This document shows, piece by piece, positions 47,642 to 57,665 of a DNA stretch of 64,000 bases. Below the pieces are notes generated by a model that was not told the DNA's origin, did no database searches, and was given only the letters and a program-made list of their open reading frames with translations. Where the stretch lies: the NCBI GenBank assembly GCA_002869585.1, contig PKUO01000028.1, positions 62,001 through 126,000 of the forward strand. Direction: 5' to 3'. This stretch comes from Sedimenticola sp. Its GTDB lineage: Bacteria; Pseudomonadota; Gammaproteobacteria; Chromatiales; Chromatiaceae. Within the stretch, counting starts at the first letter, position 1; each line of letters opens with the position of its first letter. The position numbers and the translations under genes were made by a program.

Positions 47642-48643
47642 ATGAAAATATTACTAAGCGCCGGAGTAATTTTGGCCAGTTCGTTTACCTCGGTATATGC
47701 AGCCAATGAATGTGGCAAAGTTACCATCGCAGATATGAACTGGAGTTCTGCCGAACTCATCGCGAATGTAGACCGGTTCATCCTTGAGCACGGCTATGGA
47801 TGCCAGGCTGAACTCGTTCCTGGCGACACCATGCCGACCGGAACCTCGATGATTGAAAAAGGCGAGCCTGATATTGCACCCGAGCTCTGGAGCAACTCCT
47901 TCAAAGACGCATTGGAGAAAGGCGTGGCTGAAAAACGCCTGAGAATTGCCGGCAAGTCTCTGGCCGATGGTGGTGAAGAGGGTTTCTGGGTACCCCAGTA
48001 TCTGGTGGACAAGAATCCCGAACTTGCAACCATCGACGGTATCAAGGCCAACGCAAAGATGTTCAAGCATCCTGAAAACCCGGATAAATCCGCATTCATG
48101 GGTTGTCCGGCCGGATGGAACTGCCAGATTACCAGCGGTAACCTGTTCAAGGCCCTGAAACTTGCCGATTCCGGTTTCGAACTGATTGACCCAGGTTCAG
48201 GCGCCGGGCTGGCAGGTGCTATTGCCAAATCCTACGAACGTCAGGAACCCTGGTTTGGTTACTACTGGGCGCCGACCGCAGTGCTCGGTAAATACAAGAT
48301 GGTCAAGGTTGACTTCAATTCAGGCACTGATGAGAAGCACTATGTTGACTGTATCAGCATAGAGGGCTGTGAAAATCCAAAGGTCACCATGTATCCACCC
48401 TCACCAGTACACACGGTCACGACCGAGGCTTTCGCCACGCGGGCGCCTGAGGCTTATGCCTATCTTGCCAAACGCGCCTTCAAAAATGACCAGATGAACC
48501 AGTTACTGGCATGGATGGAGGATAACCAGGCTGATGGAGACATCGCCATGGAGCACTTTCTGAAGTCCTACGAAGCAGACTGGACACCCTGGGTATCCAA
48601 GGAAGTTGCTGACAAAGTCAAAAAAGCTCTTAGCAAAATCTAA
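47642..48643 (+). CDS. proX: glycine betaine/quaternary amine binding protein (ProX-like)
   Basis: A 333-residue OpuAC-type binding protein with a signal peptide ending in YAA (SFTSVYA). Start at ATG 47642 has GGAG five bases upstream. Aromatic residues in PEPDIAPELWS, GFWVPQYL and YWAPTAVLGKY may form the quaternary-amine box. Two pairs of cysteines (NECG/GYGCQ and GCPAGWNC) suggest disulfides. First gene of the proXWV import operon. Confidence 0.9.
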   Translation: MKILLSAGVILASSFTSVYAANECGKVTIADMNWSSAELIANVDRFILEHGYGCQAELVPGDTMPTGTSMIEKGEPDIAPELWSNSFKDALEKGVAEKRLRIAGKSLADGGEEGFWVPQYLVDKNPELATIDGIKANAKMFKHPENPDKSAFMGCPAGWNCQITSGNLFKALKLADSGFELIDPGSGAGLAGAIAKSYERQEPWFGYYWAPTAVLGKYKMVKVDFNSGTDEKHYVDCISIEGCENPKVTMYPPSPVHTVTTEAFATRAPEAYAYLAKRAFKNDQMNQLLAWMEDNQADGDIAMEHFLKSYEADWTPWVSKEVADKVKKALSKI

Positions 48644-48657
48644 CCACTTAGATTTAC

Positions 48658-48696
48658 CGGCTTATTATTCCGACACTCGGTCGGAATAGTAAGCCG
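48658..48696 (+). terminator. 17-bp stem-loop between proX and proW
   Basis: Arms 48658-48674 and 48680-48696 pair over 17 bp with one G-U, loop ACTCG, and TGTTTTAAG follows. It starts 14 bases after the proX stop and 77 bases before proW. A strong attenuator that would raise binding protein over permease. Confidence 0.8.
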
Positions 48697-48772
48697 TGTT
48701 TTAAGAGCAGCATATCCCGGGAGTAGTTGTAATAATCCCCTGGATTTATCCTTCCCGTACAGGTAAAAACCC

Positions 48773-49672
48773 ATGGCTGAAAATTCCTGGCTCACCGAAT
48801 TCCCGGCAATGGATCGAACAGATCTGTTGGCCATCCGCAAAACACTGGATAGCGGTTTTCGCGATTTCTCACGATCCTATGGCGACGCCATCGAGTCCTT
48901 TTTCGATCCGCTGCTGAACTTGCTGGTCTTGATTGAACAACTGCTGATCCAATCACCCTGGTGGGTGATCATTCTAGCCGTCGCCGGACTCTCCTTTGCG
49001 GCAAGCCGCTCAATCAAACTGACGATTGGTGTAATAGTCGCCTTTATGCTGATTGGCTATTTCGGCATGTGGGATAACGCCATGCGCACCATGGGGATCA
49101 TTACCGTCTCCACACTGCTTTCCATAACGATTGGCGTACCCATCGGTATATTGATGTCCAGTTCAAACAGGGCGCAATCCATCGTCACACCGATACTCGA
49201 TATCATGCAGACCATGCCAGCGTTCGTATATCTGATTCCGGTGGTGATGTTGCTGGGTATCGGCAAGGTTCCTGGCGTGATCGCCGTGGTGATTTACGCC
49301 ATTCCTCCGGTGATCCGACTGACCAACCTGGGCATCCGCCTGGTAGACAAAGAGGTGCTGGAAGCGGCAACCGCCTATGGCGCAAATCGCATGCAACGAC
49401 TCTGGGGAGTACAGCTTCCGCTCGCAATGCCAACCATTATGGCGGGTATCAACCAGACCATCATGATGGCACTGGCCATGGTGGTGATAGCATCGATGAT
49501 CGGCGTCAAGGGACTGGGACAGCCCGTATTGAAGTCAATCACCAATCAGTACTTCACCATGGGTCTGTTTAACGGACTCGCCATTGTAGCCCTGGCCATT
49601 ATCTTTGATCGGGTATCCCAGGCCTATGCGAAGCGTTCACAGAAACATCTGCAGGGTATACAAAATGACTGA
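48773..49672 (+). CDS. proW: glycine betaine ABC transporter permease (ProW-like)
   Basis: A 299-residue permease with about six helices, the EAA-like loop EVLEAATAYGANRMQRLWGVQLP near residue 210 (in two parts) and ISITIGVPIGILMS near 120. It forms the channel dimer energised by ProV. It overlaps proV by 8 bases. The long cytoplasmic N-terminus (about 45 residues) is usual for ProW-like proteins. Confidence 0.92.
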   Translation: MAENSWLTEFPAMDRTDLLAIRKTLDSGFRDFSRSYGDAIESFFDPLLNLLVLIEQLLIQSPWWVIILAVAGLSFAASRSIKLTIGVIVAFMLIGYFGMWDNAMRTMGIITVSTLLSITIGVPIGILMSSSNRAQSIVTPILDIMQTMPAFVYLIPVVMLLGIGKVPGVIAVVIYAIPPVIRLTNLGIRLVDKEVLEAATAYGANRMQRLWGVQLPLAMPTIMAGINQTIMMALAMVVIASMIGVKGLGQPVLKSITNQYFTMGLFNGLAIVALAIIFDRVSQAYAKRSQKHLQGIQND

Positions 49673-50891
49673 TCCGTTTATCCAGGTAAAAGGTCTCTAT
49701 AAGATTTTTGGTGAAGATCCCGAATCTGCCCTGCCCCATATCGCCGAGGGCAAGAGTAAAAACGAGATTCTTGCAGAAACAGGTCACACGATCGGGCTCA
49801 AGGATATCAATCTCACCATAGAGAAAGGCAAGTTGTTTGTGGTTATGGGCTTGTCCGGTTGCGGAAAGTCCACGCTAATCCGACATTTCAATCGCCTGAT
49901 TGACCCGACCAAAGGCCAGATCATAGTCGATGGCGTCGATGTTGTTCAGCTCTCCCAAAAAGAGCTCGAATCCTTTCGTTGTCACAAGATATCGATGGTC
50001 TTCCAGCATTTTGGTCTGATGCCCCACCGCACGGTACTTGAAAATGTGGCCTATGGACTGGCCGTACAAAAGGTGAATAAGGAGATACGTTACGAGAAGG
50101 CCCATCACTGGTTGGAGACAGTGGGTCTGAAAGGCTACGAATCACTCTATCCATCACAGCTTTCAGGCGGGCAGCAGCAACGCGTCGGTCTGGCGCGAGC
50201 GCTCTGTACCGATGCTGATATTCTCCTGATGGATGAGGCCTTCTCAGCCCTGGATCCATTGATTCGCAGCGAGATGCAGGATCAGTTGATTGAACTTCAG
50301 GAAAAACTCCATAAAACCATCATTTTCATTACCCACGACCTGGACGAAGCTCTGCGTCTCGGGGACCGCATCGCCATCCTGAAAGATGGTGAGTTGGTCC
50401 AGGAAGGGGCTCCCGAGGATATTCTGCTGAATCCTGTGAACGACTATGTCGAAGCCTTTGTCCGGGATGTCAACCGGGCACGCGCATTGACGGTTGAAAC
50501 AGTCATGAAACCACCCGTCTGGCGAATTACAGCAAACACCATCGCAGAGGCCTTATCGCAAATGCGCAAACAGCCCGGCGACTATGGTTACTATGTCAAT
50601 GACGATGGCTATCAGGGTGTGATTACCCAGGAAAAACTGGAAGCAGCGGCAAAGAAAAACGGCTCAGGCGTGATCTGCGAAAAGGTGATCGAAGAACTCA
50701 GCCCTGTATCCCCAGATTCGCTCCTCGAATCGGTTCTGCCGGAAACGCTTGATTCTGAGTACCCCTTGCCTGTCGTTGATGAACAGGGCGAACTATGCGG
50801 CGAGTTGTCACGCGCCTCTCTCGCCAAGGCATTGGTAGATACCGGTGGCGATGAATCAGAAGAGTCTACGGGTACCCGTCCTTCCACATGA
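49665..50891 (+). CDS. proV: glycine betaine ABC transporter ATPase (ProV-like)
   Basis: A 408-residue ATPase with Walker A GLSGCGKST (about 60), signature LSGGQQQR (about 168) and Walker B ILLMDEAFSALDP (about 188), followed by a C-terminal pair of CBS-type segments from about 285 (VETVMKPPVWRI), which sense ionic strength in homologues such as OpuA. The start ATG 49665 overlaps proW by 8 bases. It is the last gene and is followed by a terminator. Confidence 0.92.
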   Translation: MTDPFIQVKGLYKIFGEDPESALPHIAEGKSKNEILAETGHTIGLKDINLTIEKGKLFVVMGLSGCGKSTLIRHFNRLIDPTKGQIIVDGVDVVQLSQKELESFRCHKISMVFQHFGLMPHRTVLENVAYGLAVQKVNKEIRYEKAHHWLETVGLKGYESLYPSQLSGGQQQRVGLARALCTDADILLMDEAFSALDPLIRSEMQDQLIELQEKLHKTIIFITHDLDEALRLGDRIAILKDGELVQEGAPEDILLNPVNDYVEAFVRDVNRARALTVETVMKPPVWRITANTIAEALSQMRKQPGDYGYYVNDDGYQGVITQEKLEAAAKKNGSGVICEKVIEELSPVSPDSLLESVLPETLDSEYPLPVVDEQGELCGELSRASLAKALVDTGGDESEESTGTRPST

Positions 50892-50905
50892 AATAGAAAG
50901 AGGTC

Positions 50906-50940
50906 TGTGGAGTCATGTTATCTTGGCTCCACACCTTTTT
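50906..50940 (+). terminator. intrinsic terminator of proXWV
   Basis: TGTGGAGTCA (50906-50915) pairs with TGGCTCCACA (50924-50933), one G-U, loop of 8, and TTTTT at 50936-50940. Confidence 0.8.
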
Positions 50941-51403
50941 GGTCAGATGCGGCGTCCGCAGTAAACACCTCGGAATCTGGGTGCAATGCATACCTGGCAA
51001 ACCAGAAGCCGGTCGTTGTCACCAGTCGATTACCTTCCGTATCTGCAGCATGGGCACTACGCGCCTCTTCGTTCCAATAAACAGAAAATCGCTTACTGCC
51101 AACTCTGTCTTGGAAAATACTTTGACCGTTCTAACTTAATGCCAGAAACGGATAGGCCTTGTGTAAACCACCGATCACAAACCCCATTACTGCGCTCTCG
51201 GATGACAGGTATTCGGCAGCCTGTTGGACTAGCATCCCGCTGATTTCTCATAACCTGCGTATGGGCTTTTATTGTAGCTATTGTCGAGCGCCACTGCGGG
51301 AGATGAGTTGAGCTATATCATCTATTCTCCATATTCCACTTTGTCAATATAGAAGACAATACTAATATACTGTTTTATATGCAGCAGGTAAGAGGCTGAG
51401 CTG
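50941..51403. other. intergenic region before the fumarate reductase operon
   Basis: These 463 bases contain an 85-codon open frame (50986-51243, MHTWQTRSRSLSPVD) whose composition does not look like its neighbours and which has no ribosome site; I leave it uncalled. The fumarate reductase promoter is at 51341-51368. Confidence 0.45.
51341..51368 (+). promoter_or_regulatory. sigma70-type promoter of frdCAB
   Basis: TTGTCA (51341-51346), 16 bases, TAATAT (51363-51368), leader about 30 bases. TTGTC/GACAA (51341-51345 and 51355-51359) also form an inverted repeat over the spacer, a possible repressor site. I see no exact FNR box. Confidence 0.55.
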
Positions 51404-52141
51404 ATGAAAATGATGATAACCAAGCATCCATCCGCATGGCCTGCCCGTTTCGACCTGATGCAGAGCGCCACCGGGCTCTTTCTGGCCCTGTTCATGTGGC
51501 TGCACATGTTTTTTGTTTCATCCATCCTGCTGGGCAAGGATGCCATGTGGACCGTTGCCCGTTTCTTTGAAGGCTACTTTTTTTTCGGCACCAATTTTCC
51601 GCTTCTAGTTTCTGGTTTTGTTGCCCTGATATTCTCGCTGATTATCATTCATTCCGCCCTCGCCCTGCGTAAATTCCCAGCCAACTGGAAGCAATACAGC
51701 CGGTTCTGGCAGCACATGCGCAGCATGAGGCATGCCGACACCACACTCTGGCTGGTGCAGGTGGTAACTGGTTTCATCATGTTTTTTCTGGCCTCTGTCC
51801 ATCTCTATGTCATGTTGAGCCGGCCTGAATTGATCGGCCCCTATGCCTCGGCTGACCGTGTCTGGAGCCTGCGCATGTGGCCGCTCTATTTGCTATTGCT
51901 GTTTGCCGTCGAATTGCATGGCGCTGTGGGACTTTATCGTCTGGCCATCAAATGGGGCTGGTTTGACCGGGGCGATCCCCAATCCACGCGGCGTCGCCTG
52001 AAAACTGCGAAATGGATCATGAGCATCTTTTTCCTGGTTCTCGGACTTGCAACCCTCGCCGCCTACATCAAGATCGGTATCGACCACTCAGCCAACGTGG
52101 GTGAGTTGTACACCCCCTCCTGGATGGAGGTGCAGCAATGA
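51404..52141 (+). CDS. frdC: fumarate reductase/succinate dehydrogenase cytochrome b subunit
   Basis: A 245-residue membrane protein with five helices, as in the single-subunit, di-haem Wolinella-type FrdC. Candidate haem ligands are in [25 protein letters not shown] and [12 protein letters not shown]. It anchors FrdAB to the membrane and exchanges electrons with the quinone pool. The start of FrdA overlaps its stop by 4 bases. GAGG lies upstream of ATG 51404. Confidence 0.9.
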   Translation: MKMMITKHPSAWPARFDLMQSATGLFLALFMWLHMFFVSSILLGKDAMWTVARFFEGYFFFGTNFPLLVSGFVALIFSLIIIHSALALRKFPANWKQYSRFWQHMRSMRHADTTLWLVQVVTGFIMFFLASVHLYVMLSRPELIGPYASADRVWSLRMWPLYLLLLFAVELHGAVGLYRLAIKWGWFDRGDPQSTRRRLKTAKWIMSIFFLVLGLATLAAYIKIGIDHSANVGELYTPSWMEVQQ

Positions 52142-54108
52142 AGCTGATCTATACCGATGTACTGGTGATCGGTGGTGGACTGGCGGGCATGCGTACCGCG
52201 ATTGGCGTAAAGCGCCGTGGACTCGACACCCTCGTGTTATCACTGGTGCCAGCAAAACGTTCACATTCGGTGGCTGCACAAGGCGGCATGCAGGCCAGCC
52301 TCGCCAACTGCGTCAAGGCGGCTGGGGATAACGAAGACATCCACTTTCAGGATACGGTGCGCGGGAGCGACTGGGGCTGTGATCAACAGGTTGCCCGTAT
52401 GTTTACGCATATGGCGCCCAAGGCGGTTCGTGAACTGGCAGCCTGGGGCGTGCCCTGGAATCGCGTAAGGAAAGGCGAACATGAGGTCGTCATCAATGGA
52501 CAACGTGTCACTCTCACCGCACCGGCCAAGGCCCATGGTCTGATTACAGCCCGTGATTTTGGCGGCACCAAGAAATGGCGTACCTGTTATACATCCGACG
52601 GCACTGGACACGCCATGCTCTATACCCTGGGAGACCAGGCCGTTGCCGCTTCAATTCCGGTTGAAGAGCGCAAGGAGGCGATGGCACTGATCCATGACCA
52701 GGGCCGTTGCTACGGTGCGGTTGTCAGGGATCTGATCAGTGGTGAGCTCAGCGCCTATCTGGCCAAAGCCACTGTCATGGCTACCGGTGGATATGGGCGC
52801 ATCTATGGCGTTTCCACCAATGCCATCATCAACGAAGGTATAGGCCAGGCGCTGGCCCTGGAAACCGGCGTGGCGCGTCTGGCCAACATGGAAGCGGTAC
52901 AGTTTCATCCGACTGCAATCGTACCTGCCGGCATCCTGGTAACCGAAGGCTGCCGTGGCGATGGCGGCCTGCTACGCGACAAGGATGGTCATCGCTTCAT
53001 GCCAGATTATGAGCCGGACAAGAAAGAGCTGGCCTCCCGCGATGTGGTCTCCCGCCGCATGGCTGAACACATGCGAAAGGGAAAAGGCGTTGCCAGTCCC
53101 TACGGTGATCATCTCTGGCTGGACATCACCGTTCTCGGCGAAGCGCACATCAATAAAAACCTGCGAGAAGTCAAAGATATCTGCCAATACTTCCTTGGCA
53201 TAGACCCCTCCAAGGAGTGGATACCGGTACGCCCTACCCAGCACTACTCCATGGGCGGCATACGTACCGACTATCGGGGAGAGAGCCCCTGGCTCAGTGG
53301 GTTGTTTGCCTGCGGCGAGGTCGCCTGCTGGGATATGCATGGCTTCAACCGGCTCGGCGGAAACTCGGTAGCTGAAACCGTGGTCTCCGGTATGCTGGTG
53401 TCGGAATACATTGCTGATTTCTGTCAGAAACCGGAAAACGACCTGACCGTATCAACCCATCTCGCAGCCGAATTTCTGCAGCGTGAAACGGACAAACTCA
53501 AGCGATTGTTTACGTCTAGTGGTGATGAAAACGCCGTTGCAATCCGCAAACGCATGGAACAGATTCTGATGGAGAAGGTCGGCCTGTTCAGAAACGGTGA
53601 ACATCTCCGTGAAGCAGTCGAGGAGCTTCAACAGCTATTGATACGCAGCCGACAGATATCGGTCGCCTCACAGGCCCAGGGCGCCAACCCGGAGCTGGTT
53701 CTGGCCTATCGTCTGCCCCGCATGCTGAAAATCGCCATTGGTATTGCCTTGGGCGCGTTGCAGCGCACAGAAAGCCGAGGTGCACACTATCGCGAAGACC
53801 ACCCCGAAAGAAATGATCGCGACTGGCTGAACCGCACACTCTGCCACTGGAACAGTGAGGACGATACCCTGCCTGTGCTCGACTATGAACCGTTGGATGT
53901 AAACACGATGGAACTGCCACCGGGATTTAGAGGCTATGGGACGAAAAATATCATTGAACATCCCGCAACTGAGGCACGACAGACTCAGGTCGACCGGATC
54001 ACAGAAGCTGCACCATCCGACTTGAATGAACAGCTGATGCCATTTCGACACCTGTTGCCGGAAAAATATCGGGGCGATAATGAGCGACTGGAAGATTCGA
54101 ATCCATGA
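52138..54108 (+). CDS. frdA: fumarate reductase/succinate dehydrogenase flavoprotein subunit
   Basis: A 656-residue flavoprotein. It opens with the FAD-binding [15 protein letters not shown]; the covalent FAD His is likely in [15 protein letters not shown] near residue 44; catalytic residues lie in [20 protein letters not shown] and [10 protein letters not shown] (about 345). It interconverts fumarate and succinate. The overlap with both neighbours and the Wolinella-like FrdC point to a menaquinone-linked or bidirectional enzyme. Confidence 0.93.
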   Translation: MKLIYTDVLVIGGGLAGMRTAIGVKRRGLDTLVLSLVPAKRSHSVAAQGGMQASLANCVKAAGDNEDIHFQDTVRGSDWGCDQQVARMFTHMAPKAVRELAAWGVPWNRVRKGEHEVVINGQRVTLTAPAKAHGLITARDFGGTKKWRTCYTSDGTGHAMLYTLGDQAVAASIPVEERKEAMALIHDQGRCYGAVVRDLISGELSAYLAKATVMATGGYGRIYGVSTNAIINEGIGQALALETGVARLANMEAVQFHPTAIVPAGILVTEGCRGDGGLLRDKDGHRFMPDYEPDKKELASRDVVSRRMAEHMRKGKGVASPYGDHLWLDITVLGEAHINKNLREVKDICQYFLGIDPSKEWIPVRPTQHYSMGGIRTDYRGESPWLSGLFACGEVACWDMHGFNRLGGNSVAETVVSGMLVSEYIADFCQKPENDLTVSTHLAAEFLQRETDKLKRLFTSSGDENAVAIRKRMEQILMEKVGLFRNGEHLREAVEELQQLLIRSRQISVASQAQGANPELVLAYRLPRMLKIAIGIALGALQRTESRGAHYREDHPERNDRDWLNRTLCHWNSEDDTLPVLDYEPLDVNTMELPPGFRGYGTKNIIEHPATEARQTQVDRITEAAPSDLNEQLMPFRHLLPEKYRGDNERLEDSNP

Positions 54109-54824
54109 AAAGAACTCTAAACTTCAATATCTTCCGCTATAACCCTCAGGATCCCGCAAGCCATCCACACATGGAGGCCTACACCCTGCAAGAGACCGCA
54201 GGGATGACGCTGTTCATTGCCCTGAATCAGATTCGTGAACTACAGGCACCCTCTCTGGCGTTTGATTTTGTCTGCCGCGCAGGGGTTTGTGGCAGTTGCA
54301 GCATGCTGATAAACGGGCGTCCTCGTCTCGCCTGCAGAACCCTGACCGAATCACTGCCAGACACAATCACACTACTGCCGTTACCCACATTTGAACTGAT
54401 TGCCGATCTCTCCGTAAACAGCGGCAAGTGGATGCGCGCAATGAGTGAACGTCTGGAGACCTGGGTGCATTCAGTAGAAGAAACCGACCTGGACCGGATC
54501 GAGCTACCCATGGACCCGGACCTTGCCGAGCACATTTATGAACTGGACCGCTGCATCGAGTGCGGTTGCTGTGTCACCGCCTGCGGGACGGCACAGATGC
54601 GCGAGGATTTCATCGGCGCTGTCGGTATCAATAAAATCGCCCGTTTCAAGGCCGATCCGCGCGATCAGCGCAATGACCAGGACTACTACGCCGTGGTGGG
54701 CGATGATGATGGCGTATTCGGCTGCATGAGTCTGCTGGGTTGCCAGGATGTCTGCCCGAAGGAACTCTCACTGCAAACCCAGATCGCCTATATTCGCCGG
54801 AAGATGGCTTTTGCCGGTCTTTGA
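54105..54824 (+). CDS. frdB: fumarate reductase/succinate dehydrogenase iron-sulfur subunit
   Basis: A 239-residue protein with the [2Fe-2S] motif [21 protein letters not shown] near residue 58 (spread over about 21 residues), the [4Fe-4S] motif [11 protein letters not shown] near 150 and [3Fe-4S] cysteines in [11 protein letters not shown] near 205. It wires electrons between FrdA flavin and FrdC haems. It ends the frdCAB operon. Confidence 0.93.
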   Translation: MKRTLNFNIFRYNPQDPASHPHMEAYTLQETAGMTLFIALNQIRELQAPSLAFDFVCRAGVCGSCSMLINGRPRLACRTLTESLPDTITLLPLPTFELIADLSVNSGKWMRAMSERLETWVHSVEETDLDRIELPMDPDLAEHIYELDRCIECGCCVTACGTAQMREDFIGAVGINKIARFKADPRDQRNDQDYYAVVGDDDGVFGCMSLLGCQDVCPKELSLQTQIAYIRRKMAFAGL

Positions 54825-54947
54825 AACCCTACCTTGACGATCGGGGGATCTAAATCAAACCGACTCCATTTCCCGACGACGATAGTTGAACCGAGCACAG
54901 GCAGATCGTCTATTATGGATCTGCTGAACTTCGGACAGGACAATATC

Positions 54948-56021
54948 ATGAGAATTGAAGAAGACATCAAACTGGATTACTCGGATGTTCTGCTGAAACC
55001 CAAACGCAGTACACTCACCTCGCGCAAGGATGTCATTCTGGAACGGACCTTCTCTTTCTATCATTCGAAGAAATCCTGGTGCGGCATTCCGATCATGACC
55101 GCCAATATGGCCAGTTGCGGCACCTTCGAGATGGCAAAAGTGCTTGCTCCGCATAAGATCATCACGACCTTCCATAAATACTACACTCTTGAGGATTACA
55201 AACTCTTTTTCCAGGATTTCCACAATCCCGATTATGTCGCTTACACCCTGGGCATCCGGGATCAGGATTTCCAGCAACTTCAGGAGATGATCGACAACAA
55301 CCTGATCAGGCACTTCTCTTTCATCTGCCTGGACGTCCCCAATGGATATCTTGAACGCTTCCTGCACTTCGTAAGAGAGGTGCGTCGTCTCTGCCCTGAG
55401 CACATCATTGTCGCCGGCAACGTGGTGTCCAACGAAATGACCGAAGAGATCATTCTTAACGGCGCCGATATCGTCAAAGTGGGCATAGGACCAGGTTCAG
55501 CCTGCACCACCCGGCGCATGACCGGTGTCGGCTATCCCCAGCTCAGCGCCGTCATAGAATGCGCCGATGCCGCGCATGGCCTCTCCAATGATCAAGGTTA
55601 TGGGTTGATCATCGCCGATGGTGGACTGAACAACCCGGGAGATATCAGCAAAGCCTTAGGTGGCGGTGCAGATTTCGCCATGTCCGGCTCACAGTTCTCA
55701 GGCTATGAACAGTCCGGCGGCCAGACTGTCGAAAAGAACGGCAAACTCTACAAGGAGTATTTCGGGTCTTCCTCGAACAAGGCAATGAAAGAGTTTTACG
55801 GCAACAAGGACACCCATCGTGCTTCAGAGGGACGCTATATACTGATCCCACACAAAGGGGATATAGAGGATTTTCTCCAGGATCTTTTTGGTTCATTGCG
55901 CAGCACCGCCACCTATATCGGCGCAAAAAAGATCAAGGAGTTTCCCAAACGGGCTACCTTTGTCCGCGTTAACCGCCAGTTGAACACCATCTACGAGACA
56001 TTTGAAGTGGGTGACAGCTAA
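54948..56021 (+). CDS. guaC: GMP reductase
   Basis: About 357 residues of the IMPDH/GMPR barrel. Features are DYSDVLLKPKRST near residue 10, GPGSACTTRRMTGVG near 180 with the catalytic Cys, and IIADGGLNNPGDI near 220. The Cys loop and a missing CBS pair mark GMP reductase, which converts GMP to IMP with NADPH. ATG 54948 gives the canonical MRIEEDIKLDYSD start; upstream in-frame ATGs at 54834 and 54915 lack ribosome sites. Confidence 0.93.
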   Translation: MRIEEDIKLDYSDVLLKPKRSTLTSRKDVILERTFSFYHSKKSWCGIPIMTANMASCGTFEMAKVLAPHKIITTFHKYYTLEDYKLFFQDFHNPDYVAYTLGIRDQDFQQLQEMIDNNLIRHFSFICLDVPNGYLERFLHFVREVRRLCPEHIIVAGNVVSNEMTEEIILNGADIVKVGIGPGSACTTRRMTGVGYPQLSAVIECADAAHGLSNDQGYGLIIADGGLNNPGDISKALGGGADFAMSGSQFSGYEQSGGQTVEKNGKLYKEYFGSSSNKAMKEFYGNKDTHRASEGRYILIPHKGDIEDFLQDLFGSLRSTATYIGAKKIKEFPKRATFVRVNRQLNTIYETFEVGDS

Positions 56022-56026
56022 TCACT

Positions 56027-56218
56027 TCAGGCCAGAGTAGACAGTTTTTCGCGCAGAATCGCTATCAGTCGATCGGCATCACGCATTAACTCAGGGTCGA
56101 GCACCTCATAGAGGTATTCCAGATCATCCAGCATTTTCTCGGCCTCTCTTCGGGTTTCGAGTTGGTCGAGTTTTCCAGCGGCCATCTGCATATAGCGGAA
56201 TGGATCTACACCTTGCAT
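56027..56218 (-). CDS. small helical hypothetical protein
   Basis: About 63 residues, mostly helical and acidic (KLDQLETRREAEKMLDDLEYLYEVLD, in part). The ATG at 56218 overlaps the stop of the methyltransferase gene and GGAGAG lies upstream, so it is the second gene of that leftward pair. No family recognised. It converges with guaC across 5 bases. Confidence 0.6.
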   Translation of the reverse strand: MQGVDPFRYMQMAAGKLDQLETRREAEKMLDDLEYLYEVLDPELMRDADRLIAILREKLSTLA

Positions 56219-57498
56219 TATCTCTTCTCTCCCCAAACCGCATGCACCGGGTCTGACAGATGCAGCCGTCTGGCGTATTTGTCGTCTTGCGGTCGTGGCA
56301 GTCCGCGCAGGGACCAGGTTTCCAGGTTGTCATACCCGCCTGCCTTGAGAAAGTATTCCAGAACCAGTTCGGGCCGTTCGAACTCGTGGATGTCCTGCCA
56401 GATTTTCACAACCTTGGGTGGAAACCAGCGGTTGGAAAAGGTCAGGATGAAGCGTCCACCCGGCTTTAATACCCGATTGACCTCGGTGAATATCTCTACC
56501 GGACGGGTCAGATACTCAACCGATACCGTGCAGATAACGGCATCGAAATGGTTATCGGAGAATGGCAGTTGTGGATTGCGGTTCAGATCATGCACCAGGG
56601 AAGCGGTGAGGCGTGGATTGGCATCGAGTTCATCCTGGTTCATCCCCAAGCCTGTCATACTGCTCAAATTATGTGACCCAGGCAGATGGGATTTCCAACT
56701 GGACATAAGATCAAGCACATCAGCTCCCTGGGGAACAAGCCGTCCGTACAACCGTTCTATCTGCCGTGTTGCAGTCTGATCCAGATGATCGACCATGCGT
56801 GACATCGTATAAAAATAGCCATCGGCATCTTCCGCGATACGACTGAAGGGTGTGTCGGACCAAAAATCGGTTGGCTTATTATTCCAACGCGCCTGCATAC
56901 CGGGTCCGTTGGTGGAAAGTAGCTCAACTATATCCTGGCAGGCGCCACCGTGCTCGTCACCAGATCCCCAGATATCAAGAATTTCCGCGCTCAAGGCGAT
57001 GTCGTATGCGGCCAATGGATGATTGAGGTCAACGGTCAACAGCTCCGAACATTTTGCCAGACGAAACGGTGACATATCCTCAGGAAAGATACCCCGCGTG
57101 CCGGCAATGAACCCCTTGGGGTAAAAGCGTCCCGCCCTGGGTTCAGTTACTACGCCCTTCCTATAAGCCCGATTGAACAGATGATCCTTGATTGCCAGAC
57201 ACTCCGCCTCCCTATAGTTCTCCAGTAATGTCCCTGCCCTGAAGTCATGGCTGGCACTATAGCCAACTGGCTTATCCATTACCTGGGCTTCGAGTTCCGC
57301 GGGAAAGATATCTCGCCAGAGATTTAGATTTTGTACAACACGTGAATCGGTATGTCGGGCATTGTCACTCTGCCATTGGAGATCGAAACGCATTGCACAC
57401 ATGCTGTGCCTGCTGGTTCGTTCCTGCTTGTGTGCCGATTGATCATCGGTTGTTTCAATCAGAATCGCCTCCGGTGGATCAAACAGATTGTCACTCAT
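56218..57498 (-). CDS. class I methyltransferase fused to a SlyD/FKBP-like domain
   Basis: A 426-residue protein. The C-terminal half (about 245-410) is a Rossmann methyltransferase with motif I VLDLMSSWKSHLP, then NPQLPFSDNHFDAVICTVSVEYL and VLKPGGRFILTFS. The N-terminal part holds FYPKGFIAGTRGIFPEDMSPF and TVDLNHPLAAYDIALSAEILDIW, matching the end of SlyD FKBP domains (TVDGNHPFAGKNLNFDLEIVEV in the adjacent gene, in part). A genuine SlyD lies divergently 168 bases away. The methyl acceptor is unknown. Confidence 0.82.
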   Translation of the reverse strand: MSDNLFDPPEAILIETTDDQSAHKQERTSRHSMCAMRFDLQWQSDNARHTDSRVVQNLNLWRDIFPAELEAQVMDKPVGYSASHDFRAGTLLENYREAECLAIKDHLFNRAYRKGVVTEPRAGRFYPKGFIAGTRGIFPEDMSPFRLAKCSELLTVDLNHPLAAYDIALSAEILDIWGSGDEHGGACQDIVELLSTNGPGMQARWNNKPTDFWSDTPFSRIAEDADGYFYTMSRMVDHLDQTATRQIERLYGRLVPQGADVLDLMSSWKSHLPGSHNLSSMTGLGMNQDELDANPRLTASLVHDLNRNPQLPFSDNHFDAVICTVSVEYLTRPVEIFTEVNRVLKPGGRFILTFSNRWFPPKVVKIWQDIHEFERPELVLEYFLKAGGYDNLETWSLRGLPRPQDDKYARRLHLSDPVHAVWGEKR

Positions 57499-57665
57499 CG
57501 TTGCCGCTCCCTAACTGCCGGATTTTCTGCTTGTAAATGAGGACTAAATATTCAGTAATATAGTTCCCCAGAACATTTAATCACACTTTCTGCGGTCGAC
57601 TAAGAGGTTACTTGGTGTTTAAATATCAGGAATTTCAACCCGGTACCCTCTTAGGACAGAAATCG

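Noticed and set aside
50986-51243. 85-codon open frame before the fumarate reductase operon
   Set aside because: No ribosome site, no recognisable family and composition unlike neighbours; probably a chance frame.
51341-51359. FNR-type site at the fumarate reductase promoter
   Set aside because: The inverted repeat TTGTC/GACAA has the wrong spacing and core for TTGAT-N4-ATCAA.
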